Position numbers and translations under genes: made by a program. The notes under the pieces are model-generated. The model was not told where the DNA came from. It searched no databases and saw nothing but the letters and a program-made list of their open reading frames with translations. From Scatomonas sp963928055 (GTDB lineage Bacteria; Bacillota; Clostridia; Lachnospirales; Lachnospiraceae): DNA of 64,000 bases. The DNA lies in NCBI GenBank assembly GCA_963928055.1, contig CAWVDN010000002.1, forward strand, positions 310,001-374,000, read 5' to 3'. Numbering within the stretch: position 1 is the first letter of the stretch; the number at the start of each line of letters is the position of its first letter. This document shows positions 1 to 8,602 of this stretch, piece after piece.

Positions 1-625
1 GAGGATCCTCCTTCACAAACCGTAGGAACTTTCGTTCCTCAGCCCTGCTGATTGCCTCTCTTGTCACACTGTCATTCACAACCACTTCCATTAGCTGAAA
101 CTGAAATGGATTTTTCCTGATTAGGTCATCATCCACTGCCAACTGAAATGCCGGACGAAGAACTCCTCGGATCGAATGGATGGAACTATAGCTTTTCTTT
201 TCTACCTGCTGAAGATGTATCAGCCAACATTTTGCATCCGAAATCCGAACCGTATCAATCCTTCTTTTTCCAAATGGATCTTTCTTCAATAAATTGATAA
301 TTGTTCCGTATCCTGCAACTGTAGTAGGTCTGACACCGGTTTTTGTTGATGTATATTTTTCAACCAGTTCCAGTACCGTCATATTTCCGCCATTTGTTGC
401 AATCTGCTCAAAATGATCCGCCTGGATTTTCTTCTCCATCTCTCGAAGCGACAAAGTACGGCGCTTTCCTTTCGGAGCTGCATCGTTATGGTCTAAGCGC
501 CAGCTATATACGCAGCGCTCCTTTCCCATCTCATCGACATACTTAAATCGATATCTGCCATCAGATAACTGTATTTCTCCTTTGTGTAATATACGTCCTC
601 TATGATCTCTCCTTTTTTCACTCAT
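1..625 (-). CDS. int: Tn916-type tyrosine integrase, N-terminal part (cut by window edge)
   Basis: The frame runs from the ATG at 625 to the window edge without a stop and gives about 208 residues. The start MSEKRRDHRGRIL matches the start of the second integrase at 8557. The visible part covers the arm-type DNA-binding domain and the SAM-like core-binding domain (SDAKCWLIHL, SIRGVLRPAFQLA, RKNPFQF). The catalytic R-H-R-H-Y residues lie beyond the edge, so activity cannot be judged. An AAGGAG site precedes the ATG. It follows xis on the same strand, the usual xis-int order of Tn916/Tn1549-like elements, and would catalyse their integration and excision. Confidence 0.9.
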   Translation of the reverse strand, partial: MSEKRRDHRGRILHKGEIQLSDGRYRFKYVDEMGKERCVYSWRLDHNDAAPKGKRRTLSLREMEKKIQADHFEQIATNGGNMTVLELVEKYTSTKTGVRPTTVAGYGTIINLLKKDPFGKRRIDTVRISDAKCWLIHLQQVEKKSYSSIHSIRGVLRPAFQLAVDDDLIRKNPFQFQLMEVVVNDSVTREAISRAEERKFLRFVKEDP

Positions 626-759
626 AATATTTCGTCTCCTTCATTAAATGTTCATTTAACTTGGAAGACCGTCTCGGTTTATTCATTATACCACAAGACC
701 TTCTCTTCGCTAAGATAAAATGAACATTATTTTCATTACTATTTCTTCTATTCTGTTAC

Positions 760-969
760 TTAAACTGTACTGGCTGTATCCAGATAATCTTCAAACAATT
801 TCCTTTTGAATCGAATATGAGAACCTACTTCCAAAATAAAATCTGCTCCTTCATTTTCACCTGCGATTTGTCTCAATCTCTTTTCTCCAATTCCGTAATA
901 TTCTGCTGCTTCGGAAACATTTAAAGAATATTTCTTCCAAACAGGTATTGTTTTTTCTGTATAATTCAT
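760..969 (-). CDS. xis: Excisionase of Tn916 family
   Basis: A 69-residue protein starting MNYTEKTIPVWKKYSLNVSE, the typical beginning of Tn916-family Xis: a winged helix-turn-helix with the NVSEAAEYYGIGEKRLRQ recognition region. It bends the attachment sites and directs the integrase toward excision. Of two nearby ATGs (975 and 969) the one at 969 is chosen because GGAAGGAGG sits 7 nt upstream and because ATGA overlaps the stop of the DnaC-like gene. It is intact, unlike the broken copy at 9609-9695. Confidence 0.9.
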   Translation of the reverse strand: MNYTEKTIPVWKKYSLNVSEAAEYYGIGEKRLRQIAGENEGADFILEVGSHIRFKRKLFEDYLDTASTV

Positions 970-1781
970 TCGCATTCCTCCTTCCCTCGGTTTGTATTCA
1001 ACAAGGTTTTCGCTTTCTCCATTTTCATACTTGCAATCGCTTCTCGTTTGCTTGTGCCTCCAACATACATGGGTGTACACATTTCCAAAATACGATCATA
1101 GATACGTTTTTTATCTAACATGGTCTCGCTTTTTATTTCTTTCAGTGGAAGATTGGTCGTGATGATCAAAGGTCGTCCCGAACGGATCCTGCGGTCTATG
1201 ACGCTAAAAATAATTCCTAATGCATATTCTGAATTTCGTTCCACACCAAGATCATCAATAATCAAAAGCTGATATAAAGCCAATGCATTGATATATTCCA
1301 TTTTGTCTGCCAGTGGAAATATATCATCGATAATGGTATTGAAATTTGTCATCTTTACCGTTACTTCCTGCTTTAAAAGTTCATTGGCAATACACCCGGC
1401 AATATAACTTTTCCCGGTACCAACCGGTCCCCAGAACAAACACCCAATATGATTTCTTTTCATTTCCTCCCAGTTATCAACATAGCTTTTTGCCTTATGC
1501 ATTACCGCGTCTGACATATCTGCATTCTCAAATGTCCACTCTTCCATTCTGCTCTCGTCAAAACAGATACTTGTATTTCTGCTGACTAATTCCTGGTACT
1601 CTTTGTCTTTAAAATATTTTTGTTCTTCTTCATACGTTTTTCTGTCACAGGCACATTGTCTGGAATGTTTCTTCATCCCCATAAAGCCACCCTCAGGAAA
1701 AAAAGCTTCTTTCGCTTCCCCACAGACTTTGCAGTATTGCAAACCATCACTGCCTACACATACGGTATCTTCTTCTCGCAT
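966..1781 (-). CDS. DnaC/IstB-like AAA+ ATPase of the element's replication module
   Basis: A 271-residue helicase-loader type ATPase. An N-terminal zinc-finger-like part has CKVC (17-20) and CAC (43-45). Then come Walker A GPVGTGKS (about 118-125) and Walker B LLIIDDLG (about 172-178). Members load the replicative helicase on the circular form of integrative elements. The start at 1781 is supported by GGAAGGAG upstream and by a TGATG overlap with the RepA_N stop. It is the paralogue of the protein at 9710-10552. Confidence 0.88.
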   Translation of the reverse strand: MREEDTVCVGSDGLQYCKVCGEAKEAFFPEGGFMGMKKHSRQCACDRKTYEEEQKYFKDKEYQELVSRNTSICFDESRMEEWTFENADMSDAVMHKAKSYVDNWEEMKRNHIGCLFWGPVGTGKSYIAGCIANELLKQEVTVKMTNFNTIIDDIFPLADKMEYINALALYQLLIIDDLGVERNSEYALGIIFSVIDRRIRSGRPLIITTNLPLKEIKSETMLDKKRIYDRILEMCTPMYVGGTSKREAIASMKMEKAKTLLNTNRGKEECE

Positions 1782-2308
1782 CACAAACTCTCTCCTTCCC
1801 CATAGCAATAATTTACTTCATGATATTTATTACTTTTATATTTCTCAGTTACTTTACTAGGTGCCACATTTCCGACTCCTGCACAGCCATTTTTACGACC
1901 AGATGATGGGTGCTTTTCCGACTCTATTACAGCCATCTTTTCAACCGCCTTATCATCAACCGTCTGTAAACCTATCTCATCCGATGGAATTTTTACATAT
2001 AAATGATTGGGTTTTGAAAATCCATCGGATCTGCGAACCAATAGTCCCACATCATCCAATTCCTTCAATGCTGTTTTTACAGAAGATTTGCATTTGTCGA
2101 TTTGAACAGACAATTCCTCTATCGGAAAAATCAGATAAACATTTCCATACTTATCTATCCATCTATTCTTTCTCGATATCCGTGCCCGGTCATACAAAAT
2201 CATATAAAGAAATTTTGCAGTTTGAGAAATTCGCAGCTTTAGCAAAAACTTCGGAAACTGGAAGTACTGAAGCATCTGCTCTGACTCCTTCATGTATTCA
2301 TATTTCAT
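1781..2308 (-). CDS. RepA_N-type replication initiator
   Basis: A 175-residue protein with the RepA_N domain (YFQFPKFLLKLRISQTAKFL, then a winged-helix region SSVKTALKELDDVGLL). Such proteins start replication of the excised element. It is about 100 residues shorter than the second copy (10549-11400), the missing part being the variable C-terminal tail. It translates into the DnaC-like gene through TGATG. The ribosome site at 2308 is weak (AGGCGAG). Its role is assigned by family; the origin is probably in the adjoining 2309-3000 region. Confidence 0.82.
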   Translation of the reverse strand: MKYEYMKESEQMLQYFQFPKFLLKLRISQTAKFLYMILYDRARISRKNRWIDKYGNVYLIFPIEELSVQIDKCKSSVKTALKELDDVGLLVRRSDGFSKPNHLYVKIPSDEIGLQTVDDKAVEKMAVIESEKHPSSGRKNGCAGVGNVAPSKVTEKYKSNKYHEVNYCYGEGESL

Positions 2309-2709
2309 TCTTTTCTCGCCTCATTTCTGTTTCTAATTGTTGTAAAAATCATTTTTATGCCGGCTAAAAAATGTTCTTACACATATACAAAAGATAAAGG
2401 GCATAAATACAGCCTCTTAATGAAAAATTTTTATTTTTCCTGCAAGAAATACCCTTTCATTAATACGAAACGCTGAGAGGCATTTTTACAGCCCCCTGAG
2501 GAAATTTTTTTATTTTTTCGGTTAATTGAATACTTAAAAACAAAAAACACTCACCTATTCCAGGTGAATGCCTTATCAAAATTTCCTTATTTTGTTGTCT
2601 GTGACGCTTGCTCAGATATGCTTGCGTATCTGCTAAAATGTAATTGCCAGCAATTATATTTTCACGTGGGTATGGGGACGTAATCCCCATCAAGATCTGC
2701 TACTCGTAA

Positions 2710-2746
2710 GTAATACAAAATTGTCAAAATGACAATACTGTATTAC
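2710..2746. repeat. Imperfect inverted repeat, 16-bp arms
   Basis: GTAATACAAAATTGTC (2710-2725) and GACAATACTGTATTAC (2731-2746) match at 14 of 16 positions around a 5-nt loop. It lies 400 bp upstream of repA. It could be an operator or part of the element's origin; no T-run follows on either strand. Confidence 0.55.
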
Positions 2747-2791
2747 ACGGGTGGATCTTGCTCTGGTTATAATGTATGAATTCATACAATA

Positions 2792-2828
2792 ATAGGCCCA
2801 AATGGGCACTTTCACCATTTGGGCCTAT
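2792..2828. repeat. Perfect 14-bp inverted repeat
   Basis: ATAGGCCCAAATGG and CCATTTGGGCCTAT flank a 9-nt loop. No T-run follows on either strand, so a terminator is unlikely. It is next to the palindrome at 2773-2788, which suggests a protein-binding or origin structure for the element's RepA. Confidence 0.6.
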
Positions 2829-2941
2829 AAGTATAATCTCCTTATATATCAAATCTTCTTTATTATAATCTCACCCGCGAAAATTATCAACATTTTTCTC
2901 ATCATTTTCATACTATCACTTGCCTAAATATATAAAAGAAA

Positions 2942-2998
2942 CGAACCACTCTAGAAATGTTAAGTCGTTCCAGACATTGACATTTCCAGAGTGGTTCG
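2942..2998 (-). terminator. Long hairpin, probable terminator of the 3180-6516 unit
   Basis: Two 19-bp arms (CGAACCACTCTAGAAATGT and ACATTTCCAGAGTGGTTCG) pair with one mismatch around a 19-nt loop. Read on the minus strand the hairpin is followed by TTTCTTTT, so it can end transcription coming from the two-gene unit. The long loop is unusual; a remnant of a mobile element end is an alternative. Confidence 0.55.
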
Positions 2999-3065
2999 CT
3001 GTAAGGTAACCAAGGAAACTTATGGCAAATTCTCTCACATCATGCTTATGTGCATTTGGAATTTC

Positions 3066-3173
3066 TCATTTTAGCTTGTACCTAAAGTCATTAATGGAAG
3101 GCCCTGTTTTAGTGAGGTAAGATTTGCAATTAGGATACTTCCGCAAGAGGAGCCTGCATTCTACAGTAAACAT
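3066..3173 (-). CDS. Possible 35-aa ORF after the two-gene unit
   Basis: An ATG six bases beyond the stop of the 299-aa gene opens a 35-codon frame (MFTVECRLLLRKYPNCKSYL and on) that ends before the 2942-2998 hairpin. It has no good ribosome site and no recognised family. The position, same strand and tight spacing are the only support; it may also be a remnant. Confidence 0.25.
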   Translation of the reverse strand: MFTVECRLLLRKYPNCKSYLTKTGPSINDFRYKLK

Positions 3174-3179
3174 GTTCAC

Positions 3180-4079
3180 TTAATCAGTAAGTCCTTTCCA
3201 TACTATATTATTCAATTCCGAAACTGTTAATTCTCCAGATTGGAATTTAGTCCACGCTCCTACATAGTCAACATTACTGGTTAACGCTTTTATTTCAAAT
3301 TCTTTATTAGGAATATATTCTGTTGCTATCACTTGATTAATTTTCATAAGAACATTTTGAAGCATCTGCATTTTAAATAACTTCATTTGGATTTCCTTAT
3401 ACAAAATGTAACTATCCGACAAACCATCCGTTCCAAAACTCCAACCAATGTTTCTCACCTTTTTTAAGAACTTTTTTCTGTTTTTATCTGCATGTACGCT
3501 AAAATCATATGCAGGCTCAGTGTTTATTAATTCTAGAGAATTAGATGTAATATCATATTTTCCCAAATGTTTTACAAGGTTTTTAAAGTAATTTCTTTTA
3601 TATCCAAATTCCTTTAAGTCAAAAGTAATTAATTTACCTTCTTCAATATTGAATTCAGATATTCCATTTGAATAAGTCTTTGAGTAAAACTTACCTTTCT
3701 TTGGAATTCCTTTTACTTCTCCTATATGAATAGCGCTTAGTTTTTTAATTTCTTTTCCATTCGCATCAGATTCGTTAATATAATCTGGCTTTACGAAAAT
3801 ATATGCCTTTCCATAAACAGCCATGCTATAAAGGACTCTATCAAAAGATTGACTAAACTCATATGAAAAATCATAATGCCTACCGTTTCCAAATAATTCT
3901 ACAATCTCTTTATCATCTGGAATGATTATATAGAAATCTCTTCTATTAATTTTTTCTTCGCTTAACGAATACTCATAACCTGAAAACAACTCACTGTAAA
4001 AACTATGCGAATAAATGTTATCAATGGGACGTTTATATACTTTTTCCATCTTCCTTTTTATTCTTAATATATTATTCAT
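3180..4079 (-). CDS. Unknown 299-aa protein, partner of the membrane protein upstream
   Basis: I do not recognise this protein. It is soluble, lysine- and tyrosine-rich, without signal peptide or membrane segment. The middle (about 88-160: VLYSMAVYGKAYIFVKPDY, then HIGEVKGIPKKGKF and GKLITFDLKEFGY) has the alternating short strands seen in phage portal-like or beta-rich adaptor proteins; this is an impression only. The C-terminal 80 residues look helical. Its start overlaps the 3-prime end of the 814-aa gene by 8 nt, so the two are translationally coupled. Base composition is clearly AT-richer than the flanking modules, as expected of transferred cargo. Confidence 0.7.
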   Translation of the reverse strand: MNNILRIKRKMEKVYKRPIDNIYSHSFYSELFSGYEYSLSEEKINRRDFYIIIPDDKEIVELFGNGRHYDFSYEFSQSFDRVLYSMAVYGKAYIFVKPDYINESDANGKEIKKLSAIHIGEVKGIPKKGKFYSKTYSNGISEFNIEEGKLITFDLKEFGYKRNYFKNLVKHLGKYDITSNSLELINTEPAYDFSVHADKNRKKFLKKVRNIGWSFGTDGLSDSYILYKEIQMKLFKMQMLQNVLMKINQVIATEYIPNKEFEIKALTSNVDYVGAWTKFQSGELTVSELNNIVWKGLTD

Positions 4080-6516
4080 TCAAATCATCCTCCCACGAAA
4101 ATCTAGTGTGAAATCTCTTTTCCTTAGGGAGTAGCGGATTAATACATATAACCCAAAATACTTCGGATGGATCTGTCGTAAATCCCATATCTAAAAAATT
4201 TGAGCAAAATGCTTTAATAATTTTACTATCAGTCTTTATCTCTTGTCTGAACATAACATATTCCGTTTCAATAGTAGCAGACTCTCTTATTGCATTTGCG
4301 ACAAATTGATTCCACTTTGTTTCAAGGATATCTCTTGCCCCTATACCAAAAAGGAATTTATTTCTCCGTGATGCAAATTCGATTAATTGAGCTGCAAGCT
4401 CTGTTGACTTCTCCTCATCCTCTTTTACATTAAGTACAATTTTTGAAGCTTCTTTTACGATACTACACCATTCTACATCTTTAAAAAATTCGCCCCACAA
4501 TATTCCAAGTCCACCAATTTGTGCCCATTCAACAATCGGAGACGTAAACATATAATATGCATATTCTACTCTATATAAATCTTTGTTCTTTATAAAATCC
4601 GTTCTGATATACTCCTGGTATAAAAGCATTATCTTTGTTAAAATCTCAAAATCTTTTTCAAATTGCTTTTTATCTGAGTTGACAATAGCCTCAACCGTAT
4701 CTTCTGCAATATGGTTATAGCACTCACCTAAAAAGTCAGGATATTCTTCTCTTCTATCCCAATTTTTAATTGCAAAAGCACTTGAACATTTTAGCAACAT
4801 TTCTGGAAGTTCTTTTTTACATTCCAAAAATTTTTCTTCTACTCCTGCTAATCTACTGTCATCCCATTTATCTGCAGAATCCAAATGATATTTATTTAAA
4901 TTCTTTTCTACCTGATTTGCAAACTTAAAGAAATTTGACAACTTAGACTCATATTCATAGAATCTCGTAAGCATAATGCACGCTTCATAATACATATTTT
5001 TTTCAACAAAAAAACTACTCAATGAATATGCCTGTTCGACCCCTTCTTTAACCATATCAAATAAGGTATTTACATAAACAAACTCCTCTTTTGCCACATA
5101 CTGCTTAATTAACCAATCAGGAGTGATCCGATGTCCTTCTGCATAAACCTCAGTTATCATCTTCTTATATATTTCTATATAATTTCTTCCCCTAATTGCC
5201 TTTATAGAGTTGTATCTCTTTCCGGTGTCAATTCCTTTTATAACCGATTTGCTTATTGCATTAATATCAAGATTACTAAAATACTTACTTGACTCCAATA
5301 TTATATCCAAATATAAAAGAGAAATATGTTCGACAATTCCTGCAAAGGCAACATTTTCTTCTATTTTAGTGTTATCTACAAAACTTTGAATAACACTTTT
5401 TAGCCAATCAATTTGTCCTACATAGTAATTTGCCTCTTTTTGTTCTATTGCGGATTTACAAACTGACTCAAAGACTGAAAAATAACTATATAAAGTCCCC
5501 CAGTCATTCCTTTTAATCAAATAATTTACACATGCATGATTTATTGACATTAATTCATCTTCGAACCAATAAAAATCAGGTTTTTCCTTTGGTCTTAATG
5601 AGGTTCCTGTTCTTAACGCCATTGAGGTTTCCGTGTCATTAGCAAAATGCCACTTCTGATATACTCCTTTTCTCCTAAACCACAATGAATCTCTCGAAAT
5701 ATGCCTCTTAATAAGCCAATACTGTTCAATAAGGCCTAGATTCGTACACATAAAATTAAGAATAGATGAGCTATCTGCCGAATCAGGATTACATCCATAT
5801 TTTTGAATAACTTTTAGTAATTCAATTCTATCTGATGCAATCTTACAAAAGTGATTTTGATAATTTGCATCTGATGCATACAGTTCTCGATTAAGACTTT
5901 TGGTAATCACTCTTCCTAATGCAATATAAGCATCATCTGATACTCTAAATACATCTGACAACTGGTATGTTCTATTTCCAGTTATTCCAAAAGAAATAAC
6001 GACCACTATTGACCATATAATTAATGTACAGGCAGATACCCAACCAACGTCATATCCCATTAATAATTCAACAAGTATAATTGTTCCATATATTATACAA
6101 CTACTAATGGCATTTAAACACTTTACCGTCAACCTATCATATTGAAAGGCAATAGCTATTTTTTCTGGAGCATTAGCATATCTTGTAGAATATATACTTG
6201 AAATATTAGAGCAATACAATCCTAAAATAACACCTGCAACGCCTAATTCTCCAATAAGTACATCTGACAAAATATTACTATTTATAACCAGTATCACGCC
6301 AATGCTAAGTAACAGCTTATCCAACAAACCAAGAATTGTTGCTAATATTATTCCCTTAATAACACCAGAAACAAATCTCTCCAAAAGAAGTCTGTTAAAC
6401 GACCAATATTCCTTAGATGACTGTCTTCGACTTTCCAAAGTAAAGCGTATCTTTTTAAGTTTAAAAATCCAATTTAATAGTATCCTTCTTATTTTCCAAT
6501 ATCTTTTAGTTTTCAA
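4072..6516 (-). CDS. Unknown 814-aa protein: four N-terminal membrane helices, large soluble C-terminus
   Basis: Not recognised. A basic N-terminus (1-35) is followed by four hydrophobic segments at about 51-78, 84-105, 133-153 and 157-180. Some 630 soluble, mostly helical residues follow, with TPR-like spacing of aromatic and leucine residues (for example CIMLTRFYEYESKL). By the positive-inside rule the N-terminus and the long C-terminus should be cytoplasmic. No Walker, nuclease or protease motif is visible. The start is a TTG: the only in-frame upstream ATG (6531) is followed by a stop two codons later. Together with the 299-aa partner it forms an AT-rich two-gene cassette between two integrative elements and beside an Abi gene, a typical setting for defence genes. 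That is inference from location. Confidence 0.75.
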   Translation of the reverse strand: MKTKRYWKIRRILLNWIFKLKKIRFTLESRRQSSKEYWSFNRLLLERFVSGVIKGIILATILGLLDKLLLSIGVILVINSNILSDVLIGELGVAGVILGLYCSNISSIYSTRYANAPEKIAIAFQYDRLTVKCLNAISSCIIYGTIILVELLMGYDVGWVSACTLIIWSIVVVISFGITGNRTYQLSDVFRVSDDAYIALGRVITKSLNRELYASDANYQNHFCKIASDRIELLKVIQKYGCNPDSADSSSILNFMCTNLGLIEQYWLIKRHISRDSLWFRRKGVYQKWHFANDTETSMALRTGTSLRPKEKPDFYWFEDELMSINHACVNYLIKRNDWGTLYSYFSVFESVCKSAIEQKEANYYVGQIDWLKSVIQSFVDNTKIEENVAFAGIVEHISLLYLDIILESSKYFSNLDINAISKSVIKGIDTGKRYNSIKAIRGRNYIEIYKKMITEVYAEGHRITPDWLIKQYVAKEEFVYVNTLFDMVKEGVEQAYSLSSFFVEKNMYYEACIMLTRFYEYESKLSNFFKFANQVEKNLNKYHLDSADKWDDSRLAGVEEKFLECKKELPEMLLKCSSAFAIKNWDRREEYPDFLGECYNHIAEDTVEAIVNSDKKQFEKDFEILTKIMLLYQEYIRTDFIKNKDLYRVEYAYYMFTSPIVEWAQIGGLGILWGEFFKDVEWCSIVKEASKIVLNVKEDEEKSTELAAQLIEFASRRNKFLFGIGARDILETKWNQFVANAIRESATIETEYVMFRQEIKTDSKIIKAFCSNFLDMGFTTDPSEVFWVICINPLLPKEKRFHTRFSWEDDLNE

Positions 6517-6540
6517 TAGTGTCTATCCCATCTTCTAATT

Positions 6541-6660
6541 TCACAATAGTGCAATAGATTGCCATGTCTCACAATCTCTCAAAACATCAAGTATGTTTCC
6601 CATTGATACGCTCGTCCACATTTTATAACATTCAAGAGCGGTCTCAATATCCTTACTCAT
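6541..6660 (-). CDS. Small 39-aa ORF, possible gene fragment
   Basis: The frame MSKDIETALECYKMWTSVSM and on runs 39 codons and overlaps the end of the truncated Abi gene by 8 nt. It resembles no family I know and may be the tail of a lost gene brought in when Abi was truncated. Listed because it is coupled and on the same strand. Confidence 0.25.
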   Translation of the reverse strand: MSKDIETALECYKMWTSVSMGNILDVLRDCETWQSIALL

Positions 6661-6853
6661 AATACACTCTAACATCTGAATACTTCTTATCAGTATTATC
6701 ATATAGGTGAAACGAGTAGCCTCTCAAACGATAAAACCCAATTGTTTTTAATACTTTCTCTACATCTTCACGAGATGTAATCTCCATTCCTGCATCTGCA
6801 TAAGATTGCACTTGTTGTTCTATTGTTAATATTTGTTTTGGATACTGATACAT
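6653..6853 (-). pseudogene. Abi_2 (AbiD/AbiF) family abortive-infection protein, N-terminal fragment
   Basis: The 66 residues contain the start of the Abi_2 domain: KQILTIEQQVQSYADAGMEI, then VEKVLKTIGFYRLRGYSFHL. This is the part that in full-length members (about 300 residues) carries the RNA-binding-like Yx(R)LxGY motif. The frame stops right after, so about three quarters of the gene is gone. The start at 6853 has GGGGTG upstream; 6865 is possible. It sits directly downstream of the candidate small RNA 6870-6922. Confidence 0.75.
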
Positions 6854-6869
6854 AAAACACCCCATAAAT

Positions 6870-6922
6870 AAAAAATCCCACCGGGTTGCGCATGAAAAAT
6901 CAGAGGCGTGGTGGTTTCTGTT
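6870..6922 (-). ncRNA. Candidate Abi-associated small RNA with intrinsic terminator
   Basis: Downstream of the promoter at 6929-6956 the minus strand forms a stem closed by CCACC (6910-6914) and GGTGG (6878-6882), followed by TTTTTT (6870-6875). The predicted transcript is about 50 nt and ends 17 nt before the Abi start. Abi_2/AbiF genes are known to carry a short structured RNA just upstream, so this is probably that RNA. Assignment rests on position and structure. Confidence 0.5.
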
Positions 6923-6928
6923 AATATT

Positions 6929-6956
6929 ATTATACAGTTTCCGATGTTGCTGTCAA
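6929..6956 (-). promoter_or_regulatory. SigA-type promoter for the Abi small RNA / leader
   Basis: On the minus strand TTGACA (6951-6956) and TATAAT (6929-6934) are both perfect and 16 bp apart. Transcription would start near 6922 and first cross the hairpin 6878-6914. Confidence 0.75.
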
Positions 6957-7156
6957 GATTTCTTTTGTAAAAAATCAGCAACTTCCTATTTTTTTGAGAT
7001 TATGCTTGCATTTAACATTTTCTAATTTTCAAAACATATCTTTTGTAGTTCCCTACATTTTAATTACCGATTCGATCTTCCAAAGGTATAAATAAGGTGT
7101 AAATTGTTCGTCTCTATCTCAGAAATCCTACAAAATCAAGGCTTTCTCGCCATACT

Positions 7157-7352
7157 TTAAATATTGCCGTGGCACACGAATAGTATTTTTATCATATCTC
7201 TTATATCCCTTCAAAAGCCTTCAAACCTTGATATTACGGGCTTTCCGGCGCTCTTTTCTATTTTTGTGTTTTGCCTTAAATTCACGCTCTTCTTTGTAAA
7301 TCTACGCAAATTCACGGGCAAATGGTGTAGTAATTGGTGTAGTAACTTGGTG
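7157..7352. repeat. Left direct repeat / attachment end of the second element, with LMW-PTP gene start
   Basis: About 190 bp closely matches 21711-21946 in the same orientation, apart from a segment of about 50 bp present only on the right. On the minus strand the repeat contains ATG at 7195 and the codons MIKILFVCHGNI, the P-loop start of low-molecular-weight protein tyrosine phosphatases; a stop follows at once. Two 11-bp copies of TGGTGTAGTAA (7323-7333, 7335-7345) resemble integrase arm sites. It borders int directly, as attachment sites do. Confidence 0.75.
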
Positions 7353-7357
7353 CATTT

Positions 7358-8557
7358 TCAACCTGATTTTCTCTGCTTTTCCGGCATGACAGTTCCCTTG
7401 AAATCTATAATTTTTGCCATCTGCTCTGCTGCCCGGTCATAGCTGGCGTGGGTGTAGACATTCAGCGTTACTCCAACGTCAGAGTGTCCCATCACATACT
7501 GCAAGGTCTTTATATCCATACCAGCGTTTGCCATATTGGTACAGAAAGTATGGCGGAACACATGGGGTGTGATATGCGGCAGCGGCTTGTCCGGGTACAG
7601 CTTCTTATACTTTTTCATCGCCCAGCGCATTTCATTTTCGATATGCAACGCCACCTTGGGTTTGTCGTCCTTATCCAACAGCAGAAATCCGCTGTATCCG
7701 TCTAAAATGATTTCCGTCTTTATCTTCCTGCGGCGTTCAAGAATATTCTTCAGACTTTGATAGACTTCCTCTGTCATGGGAATAAAGCGGCAGCCGCACT
7801 CCGTCTTGGTTTTCTCGACATAATACTTTCCGCCCCGTTCCCGGACAAGTTGGTGGTCTACCCGGATTCGCCGGTTTTCAAAATCCAAATCACTTTTTGT
7901 AAGGCCGCAAAATTCACTGACACGCATACCCGTTCCCAGCAGCACGACAAATTCATCATAATACTTGGTGTAGGTTTTGTCCTCCCGGATAAAGTCCATC
8001 CAAATCTCCTGCTGTTCCTCCGTCATGGCAATCCGCTTCTGTGAGTCATTGGGAACCACATCCACTAATTTGAAGTCAAAAGGATTGCGGCGGATAATAT
8101 CCTCGTTGTATGCCATCTGAAAAGCGGGTTTCACAACGCCCCTGACACTGGTGATGGTGCTGTACCCTTTCCCGTCGCTATGGAGCTTCATAATCCACTG
8201 TTGCGCGTCTGATACCTTAATATCCCTTATCTTCCGGTAGCCAAAATCTTCTTTTTTAATCAGGTTCAGAACAAAATTGTACCCGATTTTGGTATTGTAG
8301 CGCACACCCTGTTTCAAGCTGATATAGCGTTCCACAAGGGCAATCACGGTTGCTTTTCCAGCGGCATAGTCAATCCCTTCGTCAAGCTGCTTCTGGATTT
8401 CTTTTTCCTTTTCCCGCAATTCCTTCAAATCAGAGGAATAGATGGTCTGCCGTTTGCCTTGAACGTCTGTATAGCGGTACTGATAAATCAGGTCTTTTCT
8501 CTGGCTCTCTCCTGTCCGCAGGATTCTTCCTTTATGGTCTTTGCGTTTCTCGGACAT
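7358..8557 (-). CDS. int: Tyrosine integrase of the second element
   Basis: An intact 399-residue Tn916/Tn1549-type integrase. It has an N-terminal arm-binding domain, a SAM-like core-binding domain (about 68-165) and a catalytic domain with R212 (TGMRVSE), H332 and R335 (HVFRH), H358 (GHSDV) and nucleophile Y368. All catalytic residues are present. The start at 8557 is preferred over TTG 8563 because AAGGAG is 7 nt upstream and the sequence then begins MSEKRKDHKGRIL like the first integrase. The adjoining repeat 7157-7352 is its probable attachment site. Confidence 0.95.
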   Translation of the reverse strand: MSEKRKDHKGRILRTGESQRKDLIYQYRYTDVQGKRQTIYSSDLKELREKEKEIQKQLDEGIDYAAGKATVIALVERYISLKQGVRYNTKIGYNFVLNLIKKEDFGYRKIRDIKVSDAQQWIMKLHSDGKGYSTITSVRGVVKPAFQMAYNEDIIRRNPFDFKLVDVVPNDSQKRIAMTEEQQEIWMDFIREDKTYTKYYDEFVVLLGTGMRVSEFCGLTKSDLDFENRRIRVDHQLVRERGGKYYVEKTKTECGCRFIPMTEEVYQSLKNILERRRKIKTEIILDGYSGFLLLDKDDKPKVALHIENEMRWAMKKYKKLYPDKPLPHITPHVFRHTFCTNMANAGMDIKTLQYVMGHSDVGVTLNVYTHASYDRAAEQMAKIIDFKGTVMPEKQRKSG

Positions 8558-8602
8558 TGTCAAACTCCTTTCCGTGATGGAAAGAGCCTTGATATGACAT
8601 AA

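Larger units (their letters stand above)
2309..3179. other. 871-bp non-coding stretch upstream of repA; possible origin and terminator
   Basis: No convincing gene. It holds an A/T-rich run, three clear inverted repeats (2710-2746, 2792-2828, 2942-2998) and a 16-bp palindrome TGTATGAATTCATACA (2773-2788). The first two repeats and the palindrome are closest to repA and could belong to its promoter or replication origin. The last is terminator-like for the genes at 3180-6516. A 35-codon frame (3066-3173) is listed separately. Confidence 0.6.

Noticed and set aside
2460..2693. 77-codon minus-strand frame in the repA upstream region
   Set aside because: No proper ribosome site, composition of non-coding DNA, no recognisable family.
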